A stretch of 64,000 bases of DNA, from assembly GCA_965237785.1 (NCBI GenBank), contig OZ250159.1, positions 3,038,001 to 3,102,000 on the forward strand, written 5' to 3'. Under the pieces are notes generated by a model. It saw only the letters and a program-made list of their open reading frames with translations. It was not told where the DNA came from and did not search any database. Positions 54,027-63,301 of the stretch are shown piece after piece. Each line of letters starts with the position of its first letter. Positions within the stretch are counted from its first letter, which is position 1. This DNA comes from UBA6522 sp965237785. Lineage in GTDB: Bacteria > Pseudomonadota > Gammaproteobacteria > Steroidobacterales > Rariloculaceae. Both the position numbers and the translations under genes were made by a program.

Positions 54027-55684
54027 TCCTCTTCCACGTCGATCACTGTCAGCAAATGCTTCGCGCGCGACCGCGCCACGTACCGATTGGTACGCTCTTT
54101 CACGCCGTCGCGCCCGGAAGTCTCAACAATCACAATCGCATCAGCCTCCAAACCCTTGAAGCGATGCCAGGAATCCATCAGAACACCCTCATTCTCACTC
54201 CATTGTTCATAGTCTTTCGCCACTGGAATCGTGCCAAACCGGTCTGGCCAATCCCCCGAGGTATAACCAGGCGCAAGCACGGCAACCTGCGACATCTTGA
54301 GCCCTCCCAGGTTGGGCATGCATAGCCCTCTGACCCGCCTGCCCGCCTCCCTGAATGCATCGGCAAACGTGCGCACCTGCACGATCTCCGGGTCGTCTCC
54401 CGTCGGCGCACCGTCCCGGTATTTGTTCTCGTGGCCAACCAGAGCGGCGCAGTGTTCAGCGATTCGAACTGTGTTCCTGCAATTTTCAATCAGCGGATAG
54501 GGTTGGCCGAGCTCCGTGGGCACGGAAGGATGCTCGACGTACAGGTTCTGGTTCGGGTCATAGAAGACGTAGTAGCAGGCCTTGTTGCCGGGGTCCCGGA
54601 AAACCGAATCCAGGCTCGTCCACCAAAGATCGTGGAAATCCTGCCCCTCGTCGACCACAACGGCGTCGAACTTGTGCTCCGGCCCCAGCCGGTCGCAGGC
54701 CCGCATAAGGGCCTCTGAGGCCACTTCGGTCCAGAACTCCTTCGTGTCCGTACTGCCCATCTCCCACAAGGGGACACCGGCTTCCTTGCAAAGCTCATCG
54801 GTGATCCCGTGATAGTTTTCAACAACCAGGTTGTCGGCAAACGACTCCGGAACCGCCTTTCGCAGCCAATCCCTGAGCGGACGGTTGTAACAGAGAAAAA
54901 GCGTACGCGCCCCGTTCCGCGCGATGGACTGCGCCTTGGCCAGCGCCAGTATCGTCTTGCCGGAACCCGCCACGCCGCGGATCGCCGCCTTGGTCTGGTT
55001 GGCGAGGATGTCGAGAATCCGTTGCTGGTCGTCGGTCAGGCGCCGCAAGCGCTCCTCCTGATCCTCGATCTTCCGCCACATGACCGGGATCAGTTGGTAC
55101 TTCGGAAACAATGCCGCGCGGACGGACTCGACGCTCCGGTCAGTCAGCGCGCGGTGGTCGGGTCGATTGAAGCTGCGAAAGATTCGCCGGATCGAATCGT
55201 TGACTTGCCTCAGCCTGGCAGCATCAAGGATCAGCTCGCGCTGGATGCTCGGCGGCAACTGTCCGGCGACCCTGCAGTCGGGGAACGCAACAGCGAATCC
55301 GTAGGTAAAGGGCAGGTTGTCGCCGGCACGTCCGAACTGGTTCTTCACCAGGCCGACGATGTCATGCATGCCGCGCTGTGCCTGGGAGAACGGGTCCTTG
55401 TTGAGCAAGCGCTCTTCCCCTCGGACCACCCGGACCCACTGCCTCCCATCGAACATCAGCGAGCCGCCCTTGACCTCGACGAACAGCAGACCGTGCTCCG
55501 CATCGAGCAGCACGAAGTCGCACTCGCCCTCCATGATCGTGCCGGCGCGGCTGCGGCTCAGCCAGTTGAAACCGTGGAAGACCTCCACGCGGTTGGGTAA
55601 GTGCTCGACCAGCGCACGGGCGACGGTGCGTTCGCCGGGGTTGTTTATCTCGGCGGGGTCGAGGGCGGGGAAGAGTTTAGCCAT
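54023..55684 (-). CDS. NERD nuclease-UvrD/Rep-like helicase (Nhi-like)
   Basis: A 553-residue protein. NERD domain at the N-terminus with GECDFVLLDAEHGLLFVEVK (acidic residues near 53 and 56 and E70-V-K72), then an SF1 helicase: Walker A GVAGSGKTILALAKA (237-), TLFLCYNRPLRDWL, DEGQDF, QPYPLIENCRNT and 'SWHRFKGLEADAIV'. NERD-helicase single proteins act as nuclease-helicase immunity (Nhi) against phages in other bacteria. Two partial copies elsewhere in the window (43446-44225, 62730-62804) show repeated duplication. Confidence 0.88.
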   Translation of the reverse strand: MAKLFPALDPAEINNPGERTVARALVEHLPNRVEVFHGFNWLSRSRAGTIMEGECDFVLLDAEHGLLFVEVKGGSLMFDGRQWVRVVRGEERLLNKDPFSQAQRGMHDIVGLVKNQFGRAGDNLPFTYGFAVAFPDCRVAGQLPPSIQRELILDAARLRQVNDSIRRIFRSFNRPDHRALTDRSVESVRAALFPKYQLIPVMWRKIEDQEERLRRLTDDQQRILDILANQTKAAIRGVAGSGKTILALAKAQSIARNGARTLFLCYNRPLRDWLRKAVPESFADNLVVENYHGITDELCKEAGVPLWEMGSTDTKEFWTEVASEALMRACDRLGPEHKFDAVVVDEGQDFHDLWWTSLDSVFRDPGNKACYYVFYDPNQNLYVEHPSVPTELGQPYPLIENCRNTVRIAEHCAALVGHENKYRDGAPTGDDPEIVQVRTFADAFREAGRRVRGLCMPNLGGLKMSQVAVLAPGYTSGDWPDRFGTIPVAKDYEQWSENEGVLMDSWHRFKGLEADAIVIVETSGRDGVKERTNRYVARSRAKHLLTVIDVEEE

Positions 55685-55857
55685 GCGGTGTTGTCTGGTT
55701 GGGGATAGTTCTGACCATTCGGGAATTCATTGCCATCAATGATCCGGCCAACGCATCAAATCAGCACAAAAGCGCTAATTCAAGTCCTTTGCCGGTGCCA
55801 GGCAGGAGATTATTCTCGCGCGTATCGAGAATTCTACGGAGAAAGGAAGCTCGGGCC

Positions 55858-56037
55858 ATGAGAGTGCGAAAAACGTTCGTCATCGAAGCACCCAAGGAAA
55901 ACACCCTGCCCGTCGATCATTCAAATTTAATGTTCGAACTAACTGGGCAAGATATCCAGAGCACACCCGCGATCTGCGAAATCGATCAAGCCCTGCGCTT
56001 GCTCTGGTTATCAGCAACTGATAACTTAGATCCGTGA
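55858..56037 (+). CDS. Small hypothetical protein
   Basis: A possible 59-residue protein (MRVRKTFVIEAPKENTLPV ... LRLLWLSATDNLDP) ending in a GTGA overlap with the DUF6516 gene. No family recognised and no strong ribosome site, so it may simply be leader sequence. Confidence 0.4.
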   Translation: MRVRKTFVIEAPKENTLPVDHSNLMFELTGQDIQSTPAICEIDQALRLLWLSATDNLDP

Positions 56038-56405
56038 AGGGCTCGGGCCGCGATCATTCGCTCGATACCCTGCTGGACTTTCACGGCCTGACAATGTTCG
56101 TCGATGAGTTCGGGCATTGGGTGAAGTTCTTTGTGCTGCGAACCGAGGCGACTTCAAAGCGACCGCACGGGCTCAGCTATTCGCTGACACTGCATGCTCC
56201 GGACGGCGCCCGGCTGGTCGGGTTCGACAATGCGCATTGGATAACGGTGCGACGAGGATTGGGCGCGCGCAAACGCCGGGAGGCTGACCATCTTCACCGG
56301 CTGCGGACAGTCCGGCCGTACGATTACAAGGATGCCGTGACGTTGCTCGAAGACTTTTGGAAGGAAGTGGATACGGTTCTGCGGGAAAGAGGATCAATCC
56401 CATGA
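56034..56405 (+). CDS. DUF6516-like toxin
   Basis: A 123-residue protein: DHSLDTLLDFHGLTMFVDEF, GHWVKFFVLRTE, 'RPHGLSYSLTLHAPDGARLV' and GFDNAHWI, which match the DUF6516 toxin-like family. GTG start at 56034. It overlaps the HTH gene by four bases (ATGA), the usual toxin-antitoxin arrangement for this pair. Mechanism unknown. Confidence 0.75.
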   Translation: MKGSGRDHSLDTLLDFHGLTMFVDEFGHWVKFFVLRTEATSKRPHGLSYSLTLHAPDGARLVGFDNAHWITVRRGLGARKRREADHLHRLRTVRPYDYKDAVTLLEDFWKEVDTVLRERGSIP

Positions 56406-56773
56406 AGACGCTAATAGTCGGCATTGCCGAATACGAGCAAATGAAGGCTCGCACGATGGCAATCGCGCGCGGAAAGCACAAGCCAGGGAATGACGAGGCG
56501 AAGGTCTGGTTTACCTCGGTGGAGAGTTTTGCGAAGGTGCTTTCCCAGCGCAACCGGGAGCTGCTGTCGCTGATTGCGCGGGAGAAGCCGGACTCGATCA
56601 CAGAACTGGCGGAGCTCGCGGGACGAGAAAAATCCAACCTGTCGCGCACCCTGAAGACGATGTCGCAGTACGGCCTGGTGGAATTGAGGGCGGGTCAACG
56701 CGGCAGGTTGATCCCGAGGGTTACGTACGATCAGGTGCGCTTGGACGTTTCGTTGACGTCCATCCTCCCTTAA
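56402..56773 (+). CDS. HVO_A0114-like HTH antitoxin/regulator
   Basis: A 123-residue winged-HTH protein: MKTLIVGIAEYEQMKARTMA, FTSVESFAKVLSQRNRELL, 'ITELAELAGREKSNLSRTLK', YGLVELRAGQRGR. It follows DUF6516 and should neutralise it and regulate the operon. A remnant with the same MSQYxLxxLR segment lies at 62945-62995. Confidence 0.8.
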   Translation: MKTLIVGIAEYEQMKARTMAIARGKHKPGNDEAKVWFTSVESFAKVLSQRNRELLSLIAREKPDSITELAELAGREKSNLSRTLKTMSQYGLVELRAGQRGRLIPRVTYDQVRLDVSLTSILP

Positions 56774-56934
56774 GTCGCGGGCCGAGGGCCTCGTTGATGA
56801 GTTGGGCCTCGGCGGGGGACCAGACCGCCAAATGCAGCACTAACGGCACAAAAGAATCCTTCATGGAGACTATGCGTTTCGGTATCATCACCAATTGATA
56901 CGCCATCACGTCACGAAATGCGAGGGAATACGAG

Positions 56935-58035
56935 ATGAATCCGGCGCGCTCGGCGCACCTCGACCTTCGTTCACCCAAGCCAACGCATAGGTTTCGCGAG
57001 CCAGCCGACATCTCGACGGTCACCGGCAACGACAATTTCTTGATGGAATTGGTCGCGACTACCGCTTTCCAGCGGTTAAGGGAGATACGCTTTCTCGGCG
57101 CTATCGACTACAGCTTGATCAGGTCGCCAAACGGAAAACCGGGAGCAACCCGTTATACGCGTTTCGAACACAGTCTCGGCGTCATGCAGTTGGCACGGCT
57201 GTATTGCGCGATCCAGGGCATAGATTCGGCGAAGCGTCGCCTGGTATGCGCCGCAGCTCTGCTGCACGACATTGGACACCCCCCGCTTTCTCATTCAATG
57301 GAACCCGTCTTCAGGGAAAAACTGGGTATTGAACATCACAAAGCGACGGAGGACATCATTGCCGGGCGCGTACCTATGGGAAAGGACGTATATTTCGTGC
57401 TTCGTCGTCATGGCGTTGCCGCTGACGACGTAATTGATCTCATATCCGGCGAACATACCGGGTTCGACGGTTTTTTCTGCGGTCCCATAAATTTCGACAC
57501 GATCGAAGGCATACTCCGCTCTTGCGAATATATGAAGGGAAAGTCAACCATGCCAAGACCGGAAACCGTATTGGCGGCCGCAACACGACGAGAAACACCG
57601 AAGGATCGGGAAATCGTAGACGAGTTCTGGATTTACAAGAACCGTGTCTACAAACATATCATCAACTCGAGGAGAGGCGTTCTTTCGGATTTCGCGTGTC
57701 AATTCGTGCTTCGCAGCAACCTCGATCATGTCGATATCGACTGCTACTACGAAACGGAAACCGATTTTTTCAAAAAGTTACCTTCTTTGAGGAAGCTGCT
57801 CGCGAGTCAGACATTTGAATCGGAAGTACTGTGCCTGAGTGACGAACCCATCGAGTACAAGGATCGCAACTACTATATTGACGCAACGGGCGACTTCTTC
57901 TCCCGCTGCGACAAGGTTCGATACAGGGACAGTCGTAGCGTTCGTGTCTTGCCACTCAAGGACGAGTCCGCACCAATGGGTACCAAGCCCATGTGTGATA
58001 CACAGGAAGCTCTCTTCAATGACGACCCCTTATGA
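56935..58035 (+). CDS. HD-domain phosphohydrolase
   Basis: A 366-residue HD protein: RYTRFEHSLGVMQLARLY provides the first His, AALLHDIGHPPLSHSME the HD pair. Similar HD proteins hydrolyse (d)NTPs. A 60-base segment before the ATG, with near-palindromic GGTATCA-8-TGATACG, is conserved in front of the second copy at 61707 and may be the operator. The 3' end overlaps the following nucleotidyltransferase gene by 17 bases, indicating coupling. Full length. Confidence 0.85.
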   Translation: MNPARSAHLDLRSPKPTHRFREPADISTVTGNDNFLMELVATTAFQRLREIRFLGAIDYSLIRSPNGKPGATRYTRFEHSLGVMQLARLYCAIQGIDSAKRRLVCAAALLHDIGHPPLSHSMEPVFREKLGIEHHKATEDIIAGRVPMGKDVYFVLRRHGVAADDVIDLISGEHTGFDGFFCGPINFDTIEGILRSCEYMKGKSTMPRPETVLAAATRRETPKDREIVDEFWIYKNRVYKHIINSRRGVLSDFACQFVLRSNLDHVDIDCYYETETDFFKKLPSLRKLLASQTFESEVLCLSDEPIEYKDRNYYIDATGDFFSRCDKVRYRDSRSVRVLPLKDESAPMGTKPMCDTQEALFNDDPL

Positions 58036-58429
58036 CCGATGTTCAGGATTCTCTGAACGCAAGATCGAGAAACTGCGACTTAACCTTGGGCACCTTCCTC
58101 TTGATGATCGGATTGTGCTCTTGTGCGGCTCCTTTGCGCGGCGTGAAGCCGCAGAGCGGTCGGACGTCGACTTTTCGATGATATCGGAGCAGGAAGACAA
58201 TAGCTCAGACTTACTGAACCAAGTACGAAACGCGATTAGTGAGATCGTGCCACATGGCCCATCCAGCGATGGCGTGTTTGGAAAAGAGGCCACACGTGAA
58301 AAAATTCTCCGCGATATTGGTGGCCAGAACGACAACAATGCCAATATCACTCATCGCGTATTGATCCTTCTCGAAGGAGATTGGCTATTCAACTTAGGTC
58401 CTTCGCGAGCGTTTTGCTCGCAAGGTTGA
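58019..58429 (+). CDS. Minimal nucleotidyltransferase (MNT-like), probably C-terminally truncated
   Basis: A 136-residue protein with IVLLCGSFARREAAERSDVD, the GSxAR..SDxD motif of MNT-type nucleotidyltransferases. After 'ITHRVLILLEGDWLFN' the frame ends in an unrelated short tail (LGPSRAFCSQG), where relatives continue, so the C-terminus is likely lost. ATG 58019 lies within the end of the HD gene. In MNT/HEPN modules the NTase modifies a toxin; no HEPN gene is seen here, and the HD protein takes its place. Confidence 0.7.
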   Translation: MTTPYDRCSGFSERKIEKLRLNLGHLPLDDRIVLLCGSFARREAAERSDVDFSMISEQEDNSSDLLNQVRNAISEIVPHGPSSDGVFGKEATREKILRDIGGQNDNNANITHRVLILLEGDWLFNLGPSRAFCSQG

Positions 58430-58639
58430 CCGGTTCCACTCAAATCAACAGCCGCACTCACTCACAATCGCATCAAACTCCGGCCTTGGCTTTTCATTCG
58501 GCGCCTTCGCCACACGTCCGATGTGGATTAATCCCGTGATCCGAAATGCGCAGGCCGTATCGCAGAATCGTTCCGCGGAGACATCGCGGAGGCGAAGGGC
58601 CGTACCGGCGACCAGTTTGAATCTCGCCCGCACATGAAC
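58430..58639. other. Gap with a short unassigned minus-strand frame
   Basis: A minus-strand frame at 58445-58633 (about 62 codons, FKLVAGTALRLRDVSAERF ... PEFDAIVSECGC) has protein-like composition and could be the 3' part of a lost gene, but it is not recognisable. Confidence 0.35.
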
Positions 58640-58640
58640 T

Positions 58641-58676
58641 CTGATTTACACAAATCAGTATCATGTTAGTAGTTTG
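58641..58676 (+). promoter_or_regulatory. Operator-like inverted repeat before XRE-ImmA copy 2
   Basis: TTTACACAAA and TTTGTAAA form an imperfect inverted repeat spanning the region just before the AAGGAG ribosome site of the gene at 58699. Position and AT-rich palindromic nature match autorepression by the encoded XRE protein. Confidence 0.5.
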
Positions 58677-58698
58677 TAAACCTATCAAGGAGCAAACC

Positions 58699-59769
58699 AT
58701 GTTCAGCGAACGTCTTCACCAAGCTCGCCGGGCCAGTGGGCTGTCCCTGCGCAAGCTGGCCGAACAAGTCAGCGTTTCCGCGATGATGGTGTCCAAGTAC
58801 GAACGTGGAGAATCGCTTCCCTCGTCCAGTGTCTTGCTTGAGCTTTCTGACGCGTTGGGTGTGCAAGTCGAGTATTTTTTCCGTACGGCCAACATCGATT
58901 TGGAGCGTGTTGAACACTGCAATAAACATCGGTGGAAGCTTCCCAAGCTCGCTGAATCCAAGGTATTGGCAGACACACGCGATCAACTGGAGCGTTGGCA
59001 TGAACTGGGTGCCATAGTGCCGGCTCCCTGGTTCGTTCAGTTTTCCCTGCCTCGCAATCTCCCGGATTCAATCGCTACTCTTGATGAGATCGAATTGGCG
59101 GCGGTCCTTGTTCGGGAGCACTGGGAGCTCGGTCTGAATCCCATTCCGGATCTTGTGAACACGCTGGAAGCACGAGGGCTAAAGGCTTGCACCACTCGAT
59201 TTGACGATCCCCGATTCAAGGGCATGAGCGCTCGCGCTGGTCTCCATCGCATTGTAGTGGTCGGCCGTCTGTGGCCAGGAGACCGCCAACGCTTCACACT
59301 CGCTCACGAGTTGGGTCACCTCGTACTCGACGACCGGCTTGCCGGCGAAGTCGATAAAGAAAAAGCGGCTGACCGATTTGCCGGTGCATTTCTTGTGCCG
59401 GCCGCAAAGGTGATTGAATCGCTTGGAGCTCGTCGCCGCTCACTTGAGATTTACGAACTCTACCTGCTCAAGCAGGAGTTCGGACTCAGCATCGGCGCCT
59501 GGACCGATCGCGCTGTGGACAACGGTGTAATCGCGAAATCGACGCACTCCACCTTTTGGCGAATGCTCCAAAGCAAGGGTTGGGACAAGGTGGAGCCGGG
59601 TGATCGATATCCGTCCGAAACGCCTCGCCTATTCGAGCTATCCGTCTACCGAGCACTGGGCGAGCACTGGATCAGCGAACCCAGGGCTGCAGAATTACTG
59701 TCGACTTCGGTGCATGAGTTGGCGACGCATCGGCGCATGGAGCACGTCGATGGCCATTCCTGTCAGTGA
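58699..59769 (+). CDS. XRE repressor-ImmA/IrrE metallopeptidase fusion, copy 2
   Basis: About 356 residues, the same architecture as the gene at 28412: HTH RLHQARRASGLSLRKLAEQV ... SKYERGE, then ImmA/IrrE with LAHELGHLVLDD and 'KEKAADRFAGAFLVPAAKV'. The two proteins are diverged paralogues, not a recent duplication. ATG 58699 follows AAGGAG by six bases. It overlaps the start of a PIN gene by 20 bases, but that PIN gene is broken. Confidence 0.85.
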   Translation: MFSERLHQARRASGLSLRKLAEQVSVSAMMVSKYERGESLPSSSVLLELSDALGVQVEYFFRTANIDLERVEHCNKHRWKLPKLAESKVLADTRDQLERWHELGAIVPAPWFVQFSLPRNLPDSIATLDEIELAAVLVREHWELGLNPIPDLVNTLEARGLKACTTRFDDPRFKGMSARAGLHRIVVVGRLWPGDRQRFTLAHELGHLVLDDRLAGEVDKEKAADRFAGAFLVPAAKVIESLGARRRSLEIYELYLLKQEFGLSIGAWTDRAVDNGVIAKSTHSTFWRMLQSKGWDKVEPGDRYPSETPRLFELSVYRALGEHWISEPRAAELLSTSVHELATHRRMEHVDGHSCQ

Positions 59770-59895
59770 TGCCAACATCTTCATCGACATGGATGTGGGC
59801 AATTTGACGAGGCCCATGTTTCGGCTCGACGAGACGTTTGCAACTCCCGACGTACTTTATCGAGAAGAATTACAGGCTGCATCACGCACAATTGC
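59750..59895 (+). pseudogene. PIN-domain toxin, 5' fragment
   Basis: Begins MAIPVSDANIFIDMDVGNL then 'FATPDVLYREELQ', the N-terminal strand with the first catalytic Asp, homologous to the PIN protein at 29503. After about 48 codons it becomes unrelated sequence leading into xsc. With the toxin gone, the upstream XRE-ImmA gene is an orphan antitoxin/regulator. Confidence 0.65.
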
Positions 59896-60053
59896 CTGCG
59901 CGCACCTGGAAAGTATCGAGCCAGTAAGACCGGTGGACCTGGGGAGGCCGGTGTGTTGGGCTATGGTGCGCACGCTTCAATGCGTGGCATTGGGCGGTCG
60001 GGTCTGCGGGCCCACCATGCGTTCTTCACACCTGCTGAAGCCGAGGACAGACT

Positions 60054-61608
60054 ATGCCGCGTATGACGCCAAGCGAGGCCTTCGTTGAAACCATGGTTGC
60101 CCATGGAGTAACGGATATTTTCGGAATCATGGGATCCGCGTTCATGGATGCCATGGACATTTTCGAGCCGGCCGGAATCCGCTTCATACCCGTGGTGCAT
60201 GAGCAAGGGGCCGCACACATGGCGGACGGTTATTCCAGAGTGAGCGGTCGGCAGGGCGTTTGCATAGGCCAGAACGGACCGGGCATCAGCAATTGCGTCA
60301 CCGCCATTGCGGCAGCACATTGGGCGCATTCGCCGGTTGTCATCGTAACGCCCGAGATTGGCACGATGGGTATCGGGTTGGGCGGTTTTCAGGAATGCAA
60401 CCAACTTCCGATGTTTCAGGAATTCACAAGGTACCAGGCCCACCTGAACAATCCGGCGCGCATGGCGGAGTTTACGGGTCGCTGCTTCGACCGTGCATTG
60501 TCGGAAATGGGTCCAACGTAGCTCAACATTCCGAGAGATCTTTTTTGTGGTGATATCGATGTCGAGATTCCGCGGCCGTCGCATCTGGAACGCGGGCCTG
60601 GCGGCGAAAAGACATTGGATGAGGCCGCTGAGCTGCTGAGCCGGGCGGAATTTCCTGTCATCGTCTCAGGCGGCGGTGTCGTCAACGGCGATGCCGTCGA
60701 TGATTGCCGGGCACTGGCTGAACGCCTGGGTGCACCGGTCGTCAACAGCTATCTCCACAACGACTCTTTCCCGGCGAGCCATCCGCTGTGGTGCGGGCCG
60801 CTTGGCTACCAGGGTTCGAAAGCCGGTATGAAGCTGATCGGCAAAGCGGATGTTGTATTGGCGCTCGGTACGCGCCTCGGACCATTCGGCACGTTGCCGC
60901 AACACGGCATGGACTATTGGCCCGAAGCGGCGAAGATCATCCAGGTAGATGCAGACCACAAGATGCTTGGTTTGGTGAAGAAAATCTCGGTTGGCATCTG
61001 TGGAGACGCCGGTGCGGCGGCAATTGGAACGAGCGATGCCGGAGGATGCAATGGTATCCACTGACGTCGGTAACATTAATTCAATCGCCAACAGCTATCT
61101 GCGTTTCGAAAAGCCTCGCAGCTTTTTTGCTGCGATGAGCTTCGGCAATTGCGGTTACGCGTTCCCGACCATCATTGGCGCAAAGGCTGCTGCGCCCGAT
61201 CGGCCCGCGATCTCATATGCCGGCGACGGTGCCTGGGGCATGAGCATGGGAGAAACGATGACATGTGTCCGCGAGGACATTCCGGTCACGGCAGTCGTAT
61301 TCAACAATGGCCAGTGGGGCGCGGAAAAGAAAAATCAGGTTGACTTCTTTGGGCGCCGATTCGTCGCTGGCGAACTCGAAAACCAGAGTTTTGCGGGCAT
61401 TGCACGAGCGATGGGCGCCGAGGGCGTAACTGTCGACAGGCTCGAAGATGTCGGACCGACTCTGAAGAAATCCGTCGATACGCAGATAAACGACAGGAAA
61501 ACGACGATCGTCGAGATCATGTGCACCCAGGAACTCGGCGATCCGTTCCGTCGCGACGCGCTGTCGAAGCCAGTGCGGTACCTGGACAAATACAAGGACT
61601 ACGTCTGA
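60054..61608 (+). pseudogene. xsc: Sulfoacetaldehyde acetyltransferase, inactivated
   Basis: A TPP-dependent enzyme of taurine/sulfonate degradation. The N-terminal frame (MPRMTPSEAFVETMVAHGVT ... 'IGQNGPGISNCVTAIAAAHW') ends at an amber codon at 60519-60521, where a Gln (CAG to TAG) is expected. Reading continues (LNIPRDLFCGDIDVEI) to about 61000, where part of the central region is deleted with a frame change. The C-terminal TPP domain is intact ('FGNCGYAFPTIIGAKAAAPD', AGDGAWGMSMGETMTC) to the stop. Total length is ~80 codons short. Two independent lesions mean the pathway is lost here. Confidence 0.8.
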
Positions 61609-61706
61609 TTCGAATTGCAGGATCGTGACACGCGTGGGAGACTGTGCGTTTCGGTATCATCGCTAATTGATACGCCATCACGTCACAAAATGCGAGGGAA
61701 TACGAG

Positions 61707-62611
61707 ATGAATTCGGCGCGCTCGGCGCACCTCGACCTTCGTTCACCCAAGCCAGCGCATACGTTTCGCGAGCCAGCCGACATCTCGACGGTCACCGGCA
61801 ACGACAAGTTCTTGATGGAGTTAGTCGAGACTGCCGCTTTCCAGCGGTTAAGGGAGATACGCTTTCTCATTCTATGGAACCCGTCTTCAGGGAAAAACTG
61901 GGTATTGAACATCACAAAGCGACGGAGGACATCATTGCCGGGCGCGTACCTATAGGCAAGGACGTATATTTCGTGCTTCGTCGTCATGGCATTGCCGCTG
62001 ACGACGTAATTGGTCTTATTTCCGGCGAACATACCGGGTTCGACGGTTTTTTCTGCGGTCCCATAAATTTCGACACGATCGAAGGCATACTCCGCTCTTG
62101 CGAATATATGAAGGGAAGGTCAACCACGCCAAAACCGGAAACCGTATTGGCGGCCGCTACACGACGAGAAACACCGAAGGATCGGGAAGTCGTAGACGAG
62201 TTCTGGAATTACAAGAACCGAGTCTACAAACACATCATCAACTCGAGGAGAGGCGTTCTTTCGGATTTCGTGTGTCAATTCGTGCTTCGCAGCAACCTCG
62301 ATCATGTCGACATGGACTGCTACTTCGAAACGGAAACCGACTTTTTCAAAAGGCTACCTTCTTTGAGGAAGCTGCTTGCAAGCCAGACATTGGAATCGGA
62401 AGTACTGTGCCTGAGTGACGAACCTATCGAGTATAGGGATCGCAACTACTATATTGACGCAACCGGCGACTTCTTCTCCCGCTGCGACAACGATCGATAC
62501 AGACACAGTCGTAGCGTACGTGTTTTGCCACTCAAGGACGAGTCCGCACCAATGGGTGCCAACCCCATGTGTGATTCACAGGAAGCTCTCTTCGATGACG
62601 ACCCCTTATGA
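61707..62611 (+). pseudogene. HD-domain hydrolase, copy 2, catalytic part deleted
   Basis: Near-identical to 56935-58035 including ~60 bases upstream, but about 200 bases are missing after QRLREIRFL, joining to SHSMEPVFREKLGIEHH in another frame. The deletion removes FEHSLGV and the HD pair LLHDIGHPPL. The C-terminal ~240 codons remain open. Confidence 0.8.
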
Positions 62612-62729
62612 CCGATGTTCAGGATTCTCCGAACGCAAGATCGAGAAACTGCGACTTAACCTTGAGCAGCTTCCGCTTGATGATCGGATTGTGCTCTTGT
62701 GCGGCTCCTTTGCGCGGCGTGAAGCCGCA
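62595..62729 (+). pseudogene. MNT-like nucleotidyltransferase, copy 2, 5' fragment
   Basis: Repeats the first ~48 codons of the gene at 58019 (MTTPYDRCSGFSERKIEKL ... LLCGSFARREAAKRS) and then fuses, at a GCTCGGGCGACGGTGCG join, to the antisense of a NERD-helicase start. The catalytic D-x-D is lost. Confidence 0.7.
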
Positions 62730-62804
62730 AAGCGCTCGGGCGACGGTGCGTTCGCCTGGGTTTCGGATGTCCGCGGGGCTTGGGGCGGGGAAGAGTTTAG
62801 CCAT
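62730..62804 (-). pseudogene. NERD-helicase, N-terminal fragment
   Basis: Codes for MAKLFPAPSPADIRNPGE then RTVARAL, matching the first 25 residues of the helicase at 54023-55684, and then joins the nucleotidyltransferase fragment. It is the third trace of this gene in the window. Confidence 0.7.
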
Positions 62805-63007
62805 ACCGTGCCGTCGGGGTGGGGGCGGCCATTACTACTAGGGAAGTGCGTTCGCGTCAACGAAGGCAGGCGATTCATCGGATCTGCGCAAAGTGACCAG
62901 ATCAAGCACTTGTAAACGGCATGCAGGCGGATACTCTTGCACGCACGCCGAAAATGATGTCGCAGTACAGCCTGGCGCAATTGAGGGGAGCTTGCATGGC
63001 GCGCACA

Positions 63008-63029
63008 AATGTAGTCACATACCTACATT
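63008..63029. promoter_or_regulatory. Inverted repeat upstream of the Phd gene
   Basis: AATGTAG-8-CTACATT, a perfect 7-base inverted repeat 18 bases before the antitoxin ATG; a likely Phd/VapBC-type operator. Confidence 0.55.
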
Positions 63030-63046
63030 CCATACGGGAGGCTGGC

Positions 63047-63301
63047 ATGAACATCACGACCGTCACTAGCCGCGAACTCAACCAGGATGTCGCCCGCGCC
63101 AAGAGGGCCGCGAAATCGGGTCCAGTCTTCATCACGACCCGGGGCAAACCGGCACATGTGTTGCTCAGCATCGAGGACTACAGGCGACTGGCTGGAGAAC
63201 GCCGCAATCTCGCGGACGCCTTGTCCATGACGGGACTCGGCGAGATCGATCTGGACCCGCCGCGCTTGCGTATCGAGATTCCGCCAGCCGATTTTGACTG
63301 A
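63047..63301 (+). CDS. Phd/YefM-type antitoxin
   Basis: An 84-residue antitoxin: VTSRELNQDVARAKRAAKSG, VFITTRGKPAHVLLSIEDY, a complete Phd/YefM DNA-binding fold, then a toxin-binding tail (DPPRLRIEIPPADFD). Its TGA overlaps the ATG of the PIN gene (TGATG). It starts at ATG 63047 behind GGGAGGCTGGC. Confidence 0.85.
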   Translation: MNITTVTSRELNQDVARAKRAAKSGPVFITTRGKPAHVLLSIEDYRRLAGERRNLADALSMTGLGEIDLDPPRLRIEIPPADFD

